64,000 nucleotides of DNA, from positions 1 through 64,000 of the forward strand of contig JAEZDY010000038.1 of the NCBI GenBank assembly GCA_023417935.1. Reading direction: 5' to 3'. Below are positions 35,817-48,900 of this stretch, in pieces. The notes under the pieces are model-generated. The model saw nothing but the letters and a program-made list of their open reading frames with translations, was not told the DNA's origin and did not search any database. This DNA comes from Bacteroidota bacterium. GTDB taxonomy: Bacteria > Bacteroidota > Bacteroidia > Bacteroidales > Lentimicrobiaceae. Both the position numbers and the translations under genes were made by a program. Position 1 is the first letter of the stretch, and every line of letters starts with the position of its first letter.

Positions 35817-36685
35817 AAGGAATAATTCTTGCCGGAGGATCCGGTACCAGACTTCACCCTCTTACACTGGCTGTGAGTAAGCAACTTATGCCTATTTATG
35901 ATAAGCCAATGATCTATTATCCTCTTTCGGTGCTTATGATGGCTGGGATCAATGAAATATTAATCATCTCTACCCCACATGATTTGCCCAATTTTGAGAA
36001 ATTGCTTGGAGATGGATCGAACCTGGGATGCAATTTCAGTTATGCTGCGCAGCACGTTCCGAATGGTTTGGCACAAGCCTTTGTAATTGGAGCACCTTTT
36101 ATAGGTAATGATGATGCAGCACTGATACTTGGCGATAATATTTTTTATAGTTCCGGTTTACCCAAATTACTTTCGGAGTGCAGTGATCCCAAGGGAGGAA
36201 TAGTTTTTGCATATCATGTTTCAGATCCTGAGCGTTATGGCGTTGTTGAGTTCAATATTGAGAATAAAGCTATTTCAATTGAAGAGAAACCACTAAAGCC
36301 TAAATCAAATTATGCTGTTCCTGGTTTGTATTTTTATGACAATTCAATTATTGACGTAGCAAAGAACATAAAGCCCAGCGCAAGAGGTGAGTACGAAATA
36401 ACTGATGTTAACCGGTACTACCTGGAGAATGGGAAATTATCAGTGAAAGTGATGAGTAGAGGAACAGCCTGGCTTGATACAGGAACTTTCTCATCACTAT
36501 TGCAGGCATCACAATTTGTTGAGGTAATTGAAAATCGCCAGGGGCTTAAAGTAGGTTGCATAGAAGAGGTTGCTTACCGCATGAATTATATTAACCGTGA
36601 ACAACTGATCAAATTGGCGCAGCCATTGTTAAAAAGTGGCTATGGCGATTACCTGATCAGAATATCTGAATCTCAATACTTATAG
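35813..36685 (+). CDS. rmlA: glucose-1-phosphate thymidylyltransferase
   Basis: The 290-residue enzyme makes dTDP-glucose, the first step to dTDP-rhamnose and other deoxysugars. The nucleotide loop is GIILAGGSGTRLHPLTLAVSKQLMP (N-terminus, residues 3-27), followed by YDKPMIYYPLSVLMMAGI, ILGDNIFY, VVEFN, EEKPLKPKSNYAVPGLYFYD and TAWLDTGTF. All are classic RmlA blocks and the length is typical. It starts inside the last codons of the RND transporter gene. rmlB, rmlC and rmlD are not in the window, so the rest of the pathway must be elsewhere. Confidence 0.95.
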   Translation: MKGIILAGGSGTRLHPLTLAVSKQLMPIYDKPMIYYPLSVLMMAGINEILIISTPHDLPNFEKLLGDGSNLGCNFSYAAQHVPNGLAQAFVIGAPFIGNDDAALILGDNIFYSSGLPKLLSECSDPKGGIVFAYHVSDPERYGVVEFNIENKAISIEEKPLKPKSNYAVPGLYFYDNSIIDVAKNIKPSARGEYEITDVNRYYLENGKLSVKVMSRGTAWLDTGTFSSLLQASQFVEVIENRQGLKVGCIEEVAYRMNYINREQLIKLAQPLLKSGYGDYLIRISESQYL

Positions 36686-36689
36686 ATAA

Positions 36690-37664
36690 ATGTATACTCT
36701 GGAGCAGTTACAAGAAAAGATCAAGAGCAAACTGAAGCAGCTTCCACTATACGGAGAACCCGCCGGTTTGTATGAACCTATTGTTTATTCCCTTGAACAG
36801 GGTGGCAAAAGGATCAGACCGATGTTTGTGCTTATATCAAACCAGATGTTTGGCGGAAATCCTGAAGAAGCACTCCCTGCTGCTACAGCTATTGAGATAT
36901 TCCATAATTTCACTTTGTTGCATGATGATATAATTGATCAGGCACCACTAAGAAGAGGGAACAAAACTGTATACCAGAAATGGAATACAAATATTGCAAT
37001 CTTGTCAGGTGACACTATGTTTGCCATTGCTTATGGTGAACTTTCAAAAAGTAACCCTGCTTTGCTGCCCAACCTCATGGATATCTTTACAAGAACTGCA
37101 ATAGAAGTATGCGAGGGTCAGCAGTTTGACATAGAATTTGAGGAAACAAATAATGTTACGCTTGAAAATTATATTAACATGATTAGGCTGAAAACAGCCG
37201 TATTACTCGCTGCCAGCCTTAAGATAGGTGCAATTATAGCAGGAGCATCGGTAACTGATGCTAACAAAATATACGACTTTGGAATAAACCTCGGTATAGC
37301 GTTTCAGCTTCAGGATGATCTGCTTGACGCTTTTGGAGATCAGTCAGTGTTTGGCAAACAAACCGGTGGTGATATTGCTGCAAATAAAAAAACAGCATTG
37401 TTTCTGAAAGCAATGGAAATGGCTGATACTGACACGAGAATGCAATTGGAACAGTATTACACAGCAGGAGATGTGGCAACTGAGAAAAAGGTAACTCAAG
37501 TGTTATCAATTTTTGAAAAGCTGGAGATAAAATCGGCGGTTGAAGAAATAATTTCTGAATACTATAATAGAGGCATGAGCATATTTAATTCGATAAATGT
37601 AACCGAACAACAGCGTTCGATGCTAAGAAGCCTCGCTACATCAATGCTTCAAAGGAACCGTTAA
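36690..37664 (+). CDS. trans-polyprenyl diphosphate synthase
   Basis: The 324-residue class I prenyltransferase has the first aspartate motif DDIID at 79-83 and the second DDLLD at 209-213, with GGKRIRP and the basic RRGNKTVYQKW region. It condenses isopentenyl diphosphate onto allylic primers for quinone or carrier lipid synthesis. The residue five places before the first Asp is F74; an aromatic there limits chain length in several family members, which hints at a short C15-C20 product. That is inference only. It starts 4 bases after rmlA in the same operon. Confidence 0.92.
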   Translation: MYTLEQLQEKIKSKLKQLPLYGEPAGLYEPIVYSLEQGGKRIRPMFVLISNQMFGGNPEEALPAATAIEIFHNFTLLHDDIIDQAPLRRGNKTVYQKWNTNIAILSGDTMFAIAYGELSKSNPALLPNLMDIFTRTAIEVCEGQQFDIEFEETNNVTLENYINMIRLKTAVLLAASLKIGAIIAGASVTDANKIYDFGINLGIAFQLQDDLLDAFGDQSVFGKQTGGDIAANKKTALFLKAMEMADTDTRMQLEQYYTAGDVATEKKVTQVLSIFEKLEIKSAVEEIISEYYNRGMSIFNSINVTEQQRSMLRSLATSMLQRNR

Positions 37665-37748
37665 TTCAAAGCTTAATCTTTAAGGTCTTTTTTCCTTACT
37701 ATCCTGAAATCGTCGGTTTCGCTCCAACGTCACTCTGAATAACTACTG

Positions 37749-39698
37749 TCAATTCTTTGACTTCATAGTTTCTGCCTCTTCATTCAAATCTTCCCAGGTA
37801 CTCATTAGTTTCTCAAGATCCTTTTTCATTTGATTGTATCTGCTATAAAGCGTAGTATCATCAAGTACTTTCTTGTATTGTGATGGATCAGCAAGTTGAG
37901 CATCGATTGCTGAGATTTCAGATTCCACTGACTGGATCTGTTCTTCTATCTTTTCAATTTTATTGGTGACCTTCCTAAGCTCTTTCTCAAACACCTTCCT
38001 CTTTTCATACTGTTGTTTGTTGCTTGAATTCTGATCAGTTAATTGTTTTGCCTGCGATTTAGCATTCTGAGCTGCCAATTGATCAAGACTTGCCAATTTT
38101 CTCTTCTCAAGGAAATCATAAACATCACCAATATGCTGTTTAACAGTTCCACCGGTGAATTCGAAAACCTTTTGCGTAAGGCCCTGAAGAAAATCCCTAT
38201 CGTGTGATACAACTATTAAAGTACCATCAAACATCAGCAACGCATTCTTGAGAATGTCCTTTGACATCATATCAAGATGGTTGGTAGGCTCATCTAAAAC
38301 AAGCAAATTTACCGGTGATAATAAAAGCCTTGCCAGAGCTAAGCGTGATTTTTCACCTCCGCTAAGAACTTTTACTTTTTTCTCAATGTCTTCACCTGTA
38401 AAAAGAAAACTGCCGAGTATATTACGGATCTTAGGTCGAATATCACCAACTGCTATTTCATCAATAGTTTCAAATACAGTATGATCTGGGTCGAGTAATT
38501 CAGCCTGGTTTTGGGCATAATATCCAATTTTAACATTATACCCAAGGTTACATTTCCCTGTATGCTGTAAATTTTCGACAATTATTTTGGCCATTGTGGT
38601 TTTTCCTTCACCATTCTTTCCAACAAAAGCTACGAAGTCATTCTTCTCTATCGCGTAATCAACATCAGCAAAAATCTTTTTATGGCCATAATGTTTAGTA
38701 AGGCCTACCGCTTCTACAACCACCCGACCTGATGGTGGAGCAGGTGGAAACTTGAAATGGATAGAACTCTTATCAATGTTCTCAATCTCAATACGGTCAA
38801 CCTTTTCAAGCATCTTTACGCGTGATTGGACTTGCCTGGATTTGGTTGATTTGTATCGAAACCTTTCTATAAACCGTTCAATGTCGGCAATTTGTTTTTT
38901 TTGATTTGTATAAGCAGCCAATTGCTGTTCATGCAAATCGGCACGTTGTTCAACATACTCTGAATAGGAACATTTGAAATCGTAAATTTTTCCTAAAGTA
39001 ATTTCAATAGTTCTGCGCGTTACATTATCGAGGAAAGCCCTGTCGTGCGATACCAAAATGACTGCACCGCTGAAATTCTGCAAATACTCTTCAAGCCATT
39101 GAATTGACTCTATGTCGAGGTGATTTGTTGGCTCATCAAGCAGTAATAAATCGGGTTTTTTAAGCAGCAGTTTGGCAAGTTCCACCCGCATCTTCCAGCC
39201 ACCACTGAATTCCGTGATCTTACGACTAAAATCAGAGGCTGAAAACCCAAGTCCTAAAAGAACCTTCTCTGCATCACCTTCCATAGTATTGCCACCCAAC
39301 AAAGCAAAATGCTCATTTATATCATTAAGCTTCTCTATTAAAGCCAAATACTGTTTAGTGTGATAGTCATCACGATCAGTTAACTGCTTACTAATTTCAA
39401 TGCTCTCAGCTTTTAACGCTAAAGCCTGTTCAAATGCCTTGAGAGTTTCATTAAACACAGTGTCAGTACCTGTACTAATAAGATCCTGGGCCAGATAACC
39501 GATCAGAATATCGGCCTTTTTCGAAATAGTACCAGTCTCAGGAACTTGCTCACCATTGATAATTCTTAACAATGTAGTTTTACCGGCACCATTTTTACCA
39601 ACGAGACCGATCCTGTCACGCTCGTTAATGAGAAATGAAACATTATCAAATAAATATTTACCGGTAAAATACATCGAGAGATTATTAACAGAGAGCAT
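37749..39698 (-). CDS. ABC-F family ATPase (ribosome-associated type)
   Basis: The 649-residue protein has two ABC ATPase domains and no membrane part. It has Walker A GLVGKNGAGKTTLLRIING and FVGKNGEGKTTMAKII, signatures FSGGWKMRVELAKLL and LSGGEKSRLALARLL, and LLLDEPTNHLD and LVLDEPTNHLD. The interdomain linker (RFRYKSTKSRQVQSRVKML) is the P-site tRNA interaction motif of the Uup/EttA/YheS class. The last 100 residues form a charged coiled coil as in Uup. Members rescue or tune translating ribosomes; some give antibiotic resistance, but nothing here points to that. It is convergent with the prenyl synthase gene. Confidence 0.93.
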   Translation of the reverse strand: MLSVNNLSMYFTGKYLFDNVSFLINERDRIGLVGKNGAGKTTLLRIINGEQVPETGTISKKADILIGYLAQDLISTGTDTVFNETLKAFEQALALKAESIEISKQLTDRDDYHTKQYLALIEKLNDINEHFALLGGNTMEGDAEKVLLGLGFSASDFSRKITEFSGGWKMRVELAKLLLKKPDLLLLDEPTNHLDIESIQWLEEYLQNFSGAVILVSHDRAFLDNVTRRTIEITLGKIYDFKCSYSEYVEQRADLHEQQLAAYTNQKKQIADIERFIERFRYKSTKSRQVQSRVKMLEKVDRIEIENIDKSSIHFKFPPAPPSGRVVVEAVGLTKHYGHKKIFADVDYAIEKNDFVAFVGKNGEGKTTMAKIIVENLQHTGKCNLGYNVKIGYYAQNQAELLDPDHTVFETIDEIAVGDIRPKIRNILGSFLFTGEDIEKKVKVLSGGEKSRLALARLLLSPVNLLVLDEPTNHLDMMSKDILKNALLMFDGTLIVVSHDRDFLQGLTQKVFEFTGGTVKQHIGDVYDFLEKRKLASLDQLAAQNAKSQAKQLTDQNSSNKQQYEKRKVFEKELRKVTNKIEKIEEQIQSVESEISAIDAQLADPSQYKKVLDDTTLYSRYNQMKKDLEKLMSTWEDLNEEAETMKSKN

Positions 39699-39997
39699 GA
39701 GTATTCAGTATTTGAGTTTGCAAATTTACCGCTTTTAGCTGACTTAGCCTGACATAGCATTTATCAAATACAACAATACAGATTGCAAAGCCTCCCATCA
39801 ATAATTTGCTATACCCATAATTGGTTAACACCTGTGCCTTAAGTAGTTACAATTCTAGGTAAATATTTTTGAAGAAAATCTTAAAATTTCTTTCGATTTT
39901 CCTATTACCTATTTGAAAAATAATAATTAACAAATACACCCTTAAAAGAGGTAATTAGATAAAGTTCTTTCGGTTCTGACTTAAAAAGTGAGGTAGT
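39699..39997. other. divergent intergenic region upstream of the giant adhesin gene
   Basis: The stretch is strongly AT-rich and holds no gene. It must contain the promoter of the 39998 gene and of the ABC-F gene. I see no exact TAnnTTTG, only a near match CCTATTTG around 39907-39914, so the promoters are not located. Confidence 0.4.
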
Positions 39998-42900
39998 ATG
40001 AAAACCTTTTATACAATTTTCGGGGGGAAATTAATGAGGTGGTTATTTTTATTTGCCATCTTAACAAATTTCGCTCAAATATCAGCCCAACCATGCAGTA
40101 ATCCACCTACGGTATTCTTATCGACGGGAAATGCTGTTATTTGTGAAGGGTCAACAACACAAGTAATGTTTAATATTAATGGTGGCACACCGCCCTGGCG
40201 CATAACTTATGCGATAGATGGAGTTGTACAACCATTAATTGCTAATATATTAACCAGCCCGTATGCATTAACAACAGGTAACACAGGAGCTTATACTGTT
40301 GTTGATATTTATGATTCACAGAATTGCCTTGGACAGGTTCTCGGTGGTAGTGTTACAATTACAGCCGTACCGATGCCAATTGTTGAAGCAGGGCCAAATA
40401 TTCAAACCTGCGCCGGTTTTGATCCTGTGCAATTAAATGCACTGGTTGAAAACTATGCTTCTGTTACCTGGACATCTACAGGTAATGGCACTTTCTCAAA
40501 TCCAAACAGTCCGAATACTCTCTATTATCCCGGCACAAGTAATGTTAGTTCGGGTAGTGCATTCCTTACCATTACAGTTGTTCCATTAAGTCCGTGTTCA
40601 GGAAATGTACAGGATAATATTTATGTATTAATTGACCAGGGTGCCGTGTGTAATGCAGGTCCCGATGCAGCAAGCTGTGGAACAAATAATTATTACGTCT
40701 CAGGGAGTTCAGCTACTGATTATTCTTCAATTCAATGGACAAGTACCGGTACAGGCATAATACTCAATCCAACAGCAGTGCATCCAAGTTATATTCCAAG
40801 TCTGGCAGATGTTAATGCTGGTTCAGTAACTCTTACCATGAATACTTATGGTACGGGAAACTGTCTGAATATCCCAGCTGTGGATCAAATGGTTATATAT
40901 CTCACTCCAGAGCCTATTGTAAATGCAGGGGCTGCAGCAATGGTGTGTGAGGGCTCCTCTTTAACAATAAGTGATGCAACTGCTTCTAATTACAGTACTC
41001 TAAATTGGACCACCTCAGGCAGTGGTGTTTTCACAAATAATGGAACCTTATCACCAACATATATACCCAGTGCTAATGATATAAACTCAGGGCTTGTTAC
41101 ACTAACACTCACAGCTTCACCACTTTCACCTTGTTCTGTACCTCAAACTTCGTCTAAAAATATTACTTTCTCATTAAATCCAATAGTAAATGCAGGACCT
41201 GATGGTCGGGTTTGTGATAATAATCCTTTCACTATTGGTGACGCAACATCTTTACATCATTTTTCAGTAATGTGGACAACCAGCGGTTCAGGAACATTTA
41301 CCAATGCCACATCTGTTAACACATCGTATATACCAAGTAATAATGATGTTTTAAATGGTTCAGTAGTTTTAACGCTAACAGCTTATGGTGATCCACTTTG
41401 CAATCTGTCAGATGAAGATGACAAGTTGCTTACTATCATTAAATCTCCGGTAGTTAATGCAGGAGTTGACGGAACGGTTTGTGAAAACTCAACATTTACA
41501 ATAACTACTGCTACTGCAGGCAACTATTCAAATATCCTATGGACCTCTAACGGAACAGGTTCTTTATCAAATGCGACTACGCTTACCCCATCATATACAC
41601 CATCACATAATGACGGTTTGATTGGATCAGTAACCCTTACAATGTCGGCCACAGGTATTACCCCTTGTAATACTAATCCCACTGACGCAATGCAGCTTAC
41701 ACTAGTTCTTACTCCTGTTGCAAATGCAGGAGGCGACTTAACAACTTGTAGCACATCGCCTGTATTAGTTACAGGTGCATCGGCACAAAATTTTTCAAGT
41801 ATCGTATGGACTTCTAGCGGTACAGGAACATTTATCAATGCTAATAGTCTGACGCCAACTTATACACCTAGCAATGCTGACGTATTAAATGGAAGTGTTA
41901 CACTCAGGATGACATTATCATCATTGTCGCCATGTACAGGAAGTGTTTATGATGAATTAACAGTCACCATAATTCCAAATCCAACAGCTAATGCAGGTTT
42001 TGATGCAACCAGTTGCGACGGTACTTACCTGATAACCGGTGCATCAGCCACCAGTTACAGTTCAATATCATGGACTACCAGTGGTACGGGTATGTTTACC
42101 AATGCCTCAACACTTACTCCAACATACACAGCTTCAGCTCAGGACATACTTGACGGTGCAGTAAGTCTGCACCTGACTGTTCAGGGTCAGTCGACATGCA
42201 CTCAGCCGGTTACTGACAATATGATCCTCACTTTACAAGGCCCACCTATTGCTAATGCAGGTGTAAATGGCTCAGTATGCGAAGGTTCAACCTTTCAGGT
42301 TACAACAGCAACAGCCTCAAATTATGGCAGTTTAAACTGGACTACCTCAGGAAGCGGCACTTTCTCAGGACAAAATACCATCTTCCCGGTATATACCCCA
42401 AGTAATGCTGATGTACTTAATGGCTCAGTGATATTAAGGCTTACAGCCGGTTCGATAGCTCCTTGTAATATTTCAGTATATGACGAAATGACCTTAACAA
42501 TAGTAAGATCACCACGAGCTTACGCAGGTCCTGACCAGTCAATATGCGAAGGTAATTCAGCAACCCTGAATGGGACTATAACAGGAAGTTCAATGTTTGC
42601 ATGGACTACTTCGGGTGATGGCACATTCACAAGTGCATCAACCCTTACACCTACTTATTTCCCTGGCCCCGGCGATATTGCAAATGGAAGCGCTGTAATT
42701 ACACTAACAGCTTATCCGGGAGGTGTTTGTTACAATGTGGATAATGATAATATGATTATAAACATTGCCAGAGAAGCACAGGTTTTTGCAGGCAATAACC
42801 AAAATATCTGTACCAACACTTATACATTAGAGGACGCTACAGCCATGTATTATAGTTCGTTGTCATGGTCTTCTTCAGGAACAGGTACTTTTATCAATGG

Positions 42901-45900
42901 TACTCTATTAAATGCCACCTATATGGCAAGTCAAGCTGATATAGCTTTAGGAAGTGTAACATTACGACTCACTGCAACCGGAATACCTCCCTGCGCTGGT
43001 TTGATGATAGATGAAATGGTACTTAGCTTCACTCCACAACCTACTGTTTTTGCTGGTATTGATGCTTCAACCTGCGGAAATAGTTATTATACCCTGAGTG
43101 ATGCATCAGCAGAGAACTACAGCTCAGTAACGTGGAGTACTTCAGGTAGTGGAACATTCTCTAACACATCAGTTGTTAACCCTACATATTTCCCTAGTGC
43201 GACAGATTTTAGTGCCGGATTTGTAACCCTTACAATTTCAGCTACCGGCTTCAACCTTTGTAATCTTTCAGCATCAGATAATATGGTGCTGTCATTTAAT
43301 ACTCAACCTACTGTTAATGCCGGACCTGACCTTTCATCATGTGGTACTTTGCCCATTCAGATAACCGGAGCTACAGCTTCAACTTATAGTTCTATTTACT
43401 GGACTACCAGCGGAAGTGGCACACTGCAAAATGCAACAGGAATATACCCCGTGTATACACCTTCACAGGCTGATATATTGGCTGGACAGGTTACACTAAC
43501 ATTACATGCCGTTGCTAATAGCCCTTGTACAGGTGAATTTACTGATGAGCTCATGATTATTTTACATGCTGGTCCACAAATATCCGCTGGTGCTGACAAA
43601 ACTATTTGTGAGAATGAATATTTAATTATTACTGGAGCAACTGCCTCAGGATATGCCAGTTTGTCATGGAATACAAGTGGTTCAGGAACCTTCAGCAACA
43701 GCACAGCTTTAAATCCGGTTTACAATCCAAGTCAGGAAGATATACTCGCCGGCACTGTTACTTTAACACTGGCTGCATCGGGCACATCACCATGTAATAT
43801 CATTGCTTCAGATCCAATGATACTTACTATAAACCCATTACCAATTTCAAATGCAGGACCTGATATTACAACATGTGATAATTCATATCAATTGGTTCTT
43901 GCAAATGCCCTCAATTACTCTTCATTAAACTGGACTTCATCAGGAACGGGATCATTTACCAATGCTTCGGTTCTGAATGCAGTTTACACTCCAAGCAGTG
44001 CAGATTTATCAGCAGGGTTTGCAATACTAACGCTTACTGTAAACGGAATCGATCCATGTAATGAGCAGTCAGTTGACAACATGACTCTCACATTCGGCAA
44101 TACAATTATGGCCAATGCCGGTTCAGATGAGTTCACCTGTGAAAGCAATCCTTTCACCGTTACAACATCTTCTGCCAGCCCAAATAGCTCAATTTCATGG
44201 ACAACCTCAGGTAGCGGTTCATTTGTAAACCAGAATACATTGAACCCAACATACACTCCAAGTATAGCTGATATCCTTGCCGGATCAGTTACTTTAACAA
44301 TGCTGGCTCAGGGAAGTGCACCATGCTATGCAACTGCAAACGATTCAATGATTTTAAACATCTCGTCATCCCCAACCGTGTATGCCGGTACAGATGGAAT
44401 TATTTGTACAGGAGCCACATATACAGTTTCAAACGCAACTGCTACTAATTACGCTGCACTTTCATGGTCCACAACAGGTTCAGGATCTTTCACAAGTGGA
44501 AATACATTAACTCCTACATACAATCCAAGTGCACTTGATTATCAGAACGGAAGTGTTACGCTTAAGCTCACTGCACTTCCCATTGGAACCTGCGGTGGGA
44601 GTGTATTTGATGAAATGTTATTAACTTTTGACACTGGTGCAACAGTTTCTGCCGGACAAGATGAAGAGATTTGTGCCGGAATGAATTTTACTGTTTCAAG
44701 TGCAAGTGCATCAGGCACCGTGAATATTTTATGGTCATCTACAGGAAACGGCACTTTCATTAACCAGAATACAATAAGCCCAACTTATATTCCTTCAAAT
44801 GATGACCGTTTAGCCGGGTCGGTTATTCTCACTATTACAGCAGTTGGAAATACACCTTGCGCTAATACGGCAACAGATAATATGACATTGACTATTAATG
44901 CTATTCCAACAGGATTAGTAACAATAGTTGGTACGGCAGAACTTTGCGCCGGACAAACAGGTGTTATATATTCGATAATACCACCAGTTCAATTCGCGAC
45001 AACTTATGAATGGATACTACCTTCGGGAGCAACCATTGTTGCGGGTGAAAATACCTCGAGCATTACTGTGGATTATAGCTTGACCAGTCAATCAGGAACT
45101 ATCTATGTTACACCTTCAAATGACTGCGGTAACGGCCCAACCGGCAGTTATGATGTTACAGTTAATCCTGCCCCTGCTAATCCAGGTCCTATTACCGGGC
45201 CGGCCGAAGTATGTATGGATACTGAAGTATTATATTCCGTTGAATCAGTAACAGGAACTACAGGTTATGTTTGGACAGTACCAACCGGAGCTTCTATTAC
45301 CTCAGGAGACGGCACAAACAGCATTCTTGTAAGTTTTGGCAACACAGCTGTTTCAGGAAATGTGAGTGTAAGAATTTCAAATAGCTGCGGTACAGGTGAA
45401 CCTTCGGTATTGGCGGTTAATGTGATACCATTACCAACAGCACCGGTTATCACTGCCAATGGACCAGTTTCATTCTGCAATGGTGGAAGTGTGGTTTTAA
45501 CCGCATCAGCCGGTTTCACTTCTTACCTTTGGTCAAATGGCATGGTTTCATCAAGCATTACCGTTACTGATGCAGGCTCATATTCAGTAGTGGGCATCAA
45601 TAATATTGGATGCAGCAGTTTGCCATCAAATGAAATAACAGTTATTGTAAATTATCCGGCAACTCCGGTAATTACTGCAAGTGGACCATTAACTTTCTGT
45701 AATGGTGGAGGTGTAACATTATCAGCAACTCCGGGATTTGTTTCTTATCTTTGGTCAAATGGCGAAACTACACAAAGTATAGTAGTTACTGAGGCAGGAA
45801 CATATACAGTTACAGCGATAGATGCCGCAGGATGCACAAGTTTACCATCAACACCGGTTTATGTTACTGTAAATGCACCAGTTGCACCAATTATTACTGC

Positions 45901-48900
45901 AAATGGCCCGCTTGACTTCTGTTTAGGTGGCGTTGTAGTTTTATCAGCACCGGGAGGCTATCAGTCATATTTGTGGTCAAGTGGGGAAACAACTCAAACC
46001 ATATCTGCATCAGTAAGTGGCAACTACTTTGTACAGGTGACCGATATTAATGGATGTACCAGCGAAGCTTCAAATATTATCAGCGTTAGTGTTACTGATC
46101 CTCCGGCACCTGATGCAGGTGGAGATTCTCTTATTTGTGCTGGTTCGTCGTTCTTTATCACTACGGCTAATGCAACAAACTACACTTCACTTCAATGGAC
46201 AAGTAGTGGTACAGGTACCTGGCTGAATGGCAATTCGATCAATCCTACCTATATTCCATCTAATGCTGATATAGCTATTGGTATGGTTAACCTGACACTA
46301 ACGGCTTCTAATGATTTTTGCCCTGATGTGCAGGATTTCATGGTGTTGACAATCCAATCGCAGGTAATTGTAAATGCAGGACCTGACGGTTCAACCTGCG
46401 AAGGAAACAATTTTATGGTAACCGGCGCATCAGCCAGTTTATCAAGTAGTTTGTTATGGACTAGTTCAGGATCAGGAGCCTTTAATAATACCGCAATAAT
46501 AAATCCAATTTATACCCCAAGCCCTGCCGATGTTGCAGCTGGTAATGTGCAGTTAAGGCTTACCGGAACATCAGCAGCATGTGGTAACACTGCATTTGAT
46601 GATTTAATCCTTTATATAAGGCAGGAGCCACAGGCAAATGCAGGTGTTGATGCTACTATTTGCCAGGGTGATCAGTACGTTATAACTGATGCACTGGCTG
46701 CAAACTACTCCTCACTCATATGGATTACCTCGGGTTCAGGTAATTTCCTAAATGGAAGTACGCTTACACCAACTTATATTCCAAGCCAGCTTGATGTATT
46801 GGCAGGTAGTGTGGTGCTTACCCTTATTGCATCAAATCCTCCATGTAGCGATATCATTGATTCTAAAGTACTGACCATCACACCTGCTGCTTTTGTAGAA
46901 GCAGGACCTGATGCAACAATATGCCAGCTTTGCTCTCATACAGTTTCTGGCGCTTTTGTAAATAATGCTGAAAGTTTTACCTGGACATCAACAGGATCAG
47001 GCACTTTTACCAATGCCAATACCCTCACTCCTACTTATCAGCCAAGTGCTGCCGATATTGGAATTGGTTCAGTGACACTAATACTAAGTGCCGAAAGTTA
47101 TTTAGGCTGCGGCACTTTCAGTGATCAAATGGTTATTTACATCAATCAAAACACTTCACTTGATTTTACCTGGGAAGGCACCTGTGATGGCCAACCGACC
47201 AATTTTATTGTTGATGAAAATATAACACCTGTAGGTGAGATTGCAGTTTGGAACTGGGATTTTGGTGATGGCTTTTTCTCGAATGTAATGAACCCTGTTC
47301 ATACATTTGCTGCAACAGGAGCATATACTGTAACCCTAACAACAACTGATACTTTAGGAAATCAGAGTATTGTATCACATGTAATAGATATTCAAAGTAC
47401 ACCTGTTTCCTTCTTCAGCATAGAAACTCCTAATTGCTTAAACAATGAAACACAATTCATAAATCTTTCCTCCACAGGCAATGGTTATATCACACAATGG
47501 ATATGGAATTTTGGTGATGGATCACCTACCGTTACTGTACTATTTCCTGATGATCCTAATGTTACTCATACATACTCAACTCAGGCAACTTTTGAAGTAT
47601 CGCTTACAGTTATAAATTCATTTGGATGTGAAAATACATATACTGACAATGTTTCAATAACGCCTGCTCCTATTGCAAACTTCTATCATTCACCTTCTTG
47701 TGAAAACATGATAGTTGATTTCCAGGATGCTTCGTCACCAAATGGAGCAGGAAATATTGTTACCTGGAACTGGAATTTTGGAGATCCTGCATCAGGTGTA
47801 AATAATACCTCTAATTTAAATAATCCACAGCATATTTATGCTGCACCGGGTATCTATACTGTAACACTTTATGTTGTCAACTTTAATAATTGCACTGATA
47901 CCATTACTAAGGAAGTAAATGCCGGAGTAGCTCCTCCTGTAGCATTTAACTGGGATGCCAGTTGTGCAAATACACTTACCAGCTTTTTTACAGATGCCAC
48001 TGTGGTTAACACAAATGCCATCACTAACTATTTATGGGATTTTGGTGATGGCGGACAGGCAACTATTCAGGATCCTCAACATATGTACCAGGTGCCTGGA
48101 TTATATACTGTAACATTGACTATTACTGATTCTGCAGGTTGTACAAATTCTATTTCCAACCTACTTAATATCAGTGAATCACCGGCAGCTTTCTTCAATT
48201 TCTCTTCACCTGTATGCAGTGAGAGTTTAATGCAGTTTACTGACCTTTCCGTCAGCGCTGCAGGATATATCACATCATGGGAGTGGAATTTTGGTGATGG
48301 GAACTCAACTACAGTATTTTTCCCCAACAGCCCGAATGTTTCACATCAATACTCAGGCTTTGGATCATATAATGTTACTTTAAAAATCACCTCATCATTA
48401 GGTTGCCAGGATTCAGTTACACGAACAGTAACCGTTATTCCCGCTCCAACTGCAAACTTCTCATACATGAGTACATGTTTGAACTTGCCTGTTTTCTTCA
48501 ATGATCTATCGCAAGCAAATGGTGGCGGACAAATTATAGGCTGGGCATGGGATTTTGGTGATGTAAACTCAGGAACTGGAAACTTCTCTTCATTATCCAA
48601 TCCTACACATATTTATTCACAGCCCGGAACATATATTGTAACACTAACTGTTACGACTTCAAACGGTTGTACTGATAGTTATACAAGCACTGTATCCATA
48701 CTGCCTGCACCTGTGGTTGATTTTGCATTCACCACGGGATGTAGTGGTAGCCCCGTAGCTTTCATCAGTTCTACATACGTCAATTTATCAACTACACAAG
48801 GTTGGTATTGGGAATTTGGTGATGGAACTACTTCAAGCGAAATGGATCCTGAACATATCTACCCAACCGCTGGTAACTATACTGTTACTTTAGTTATTAC

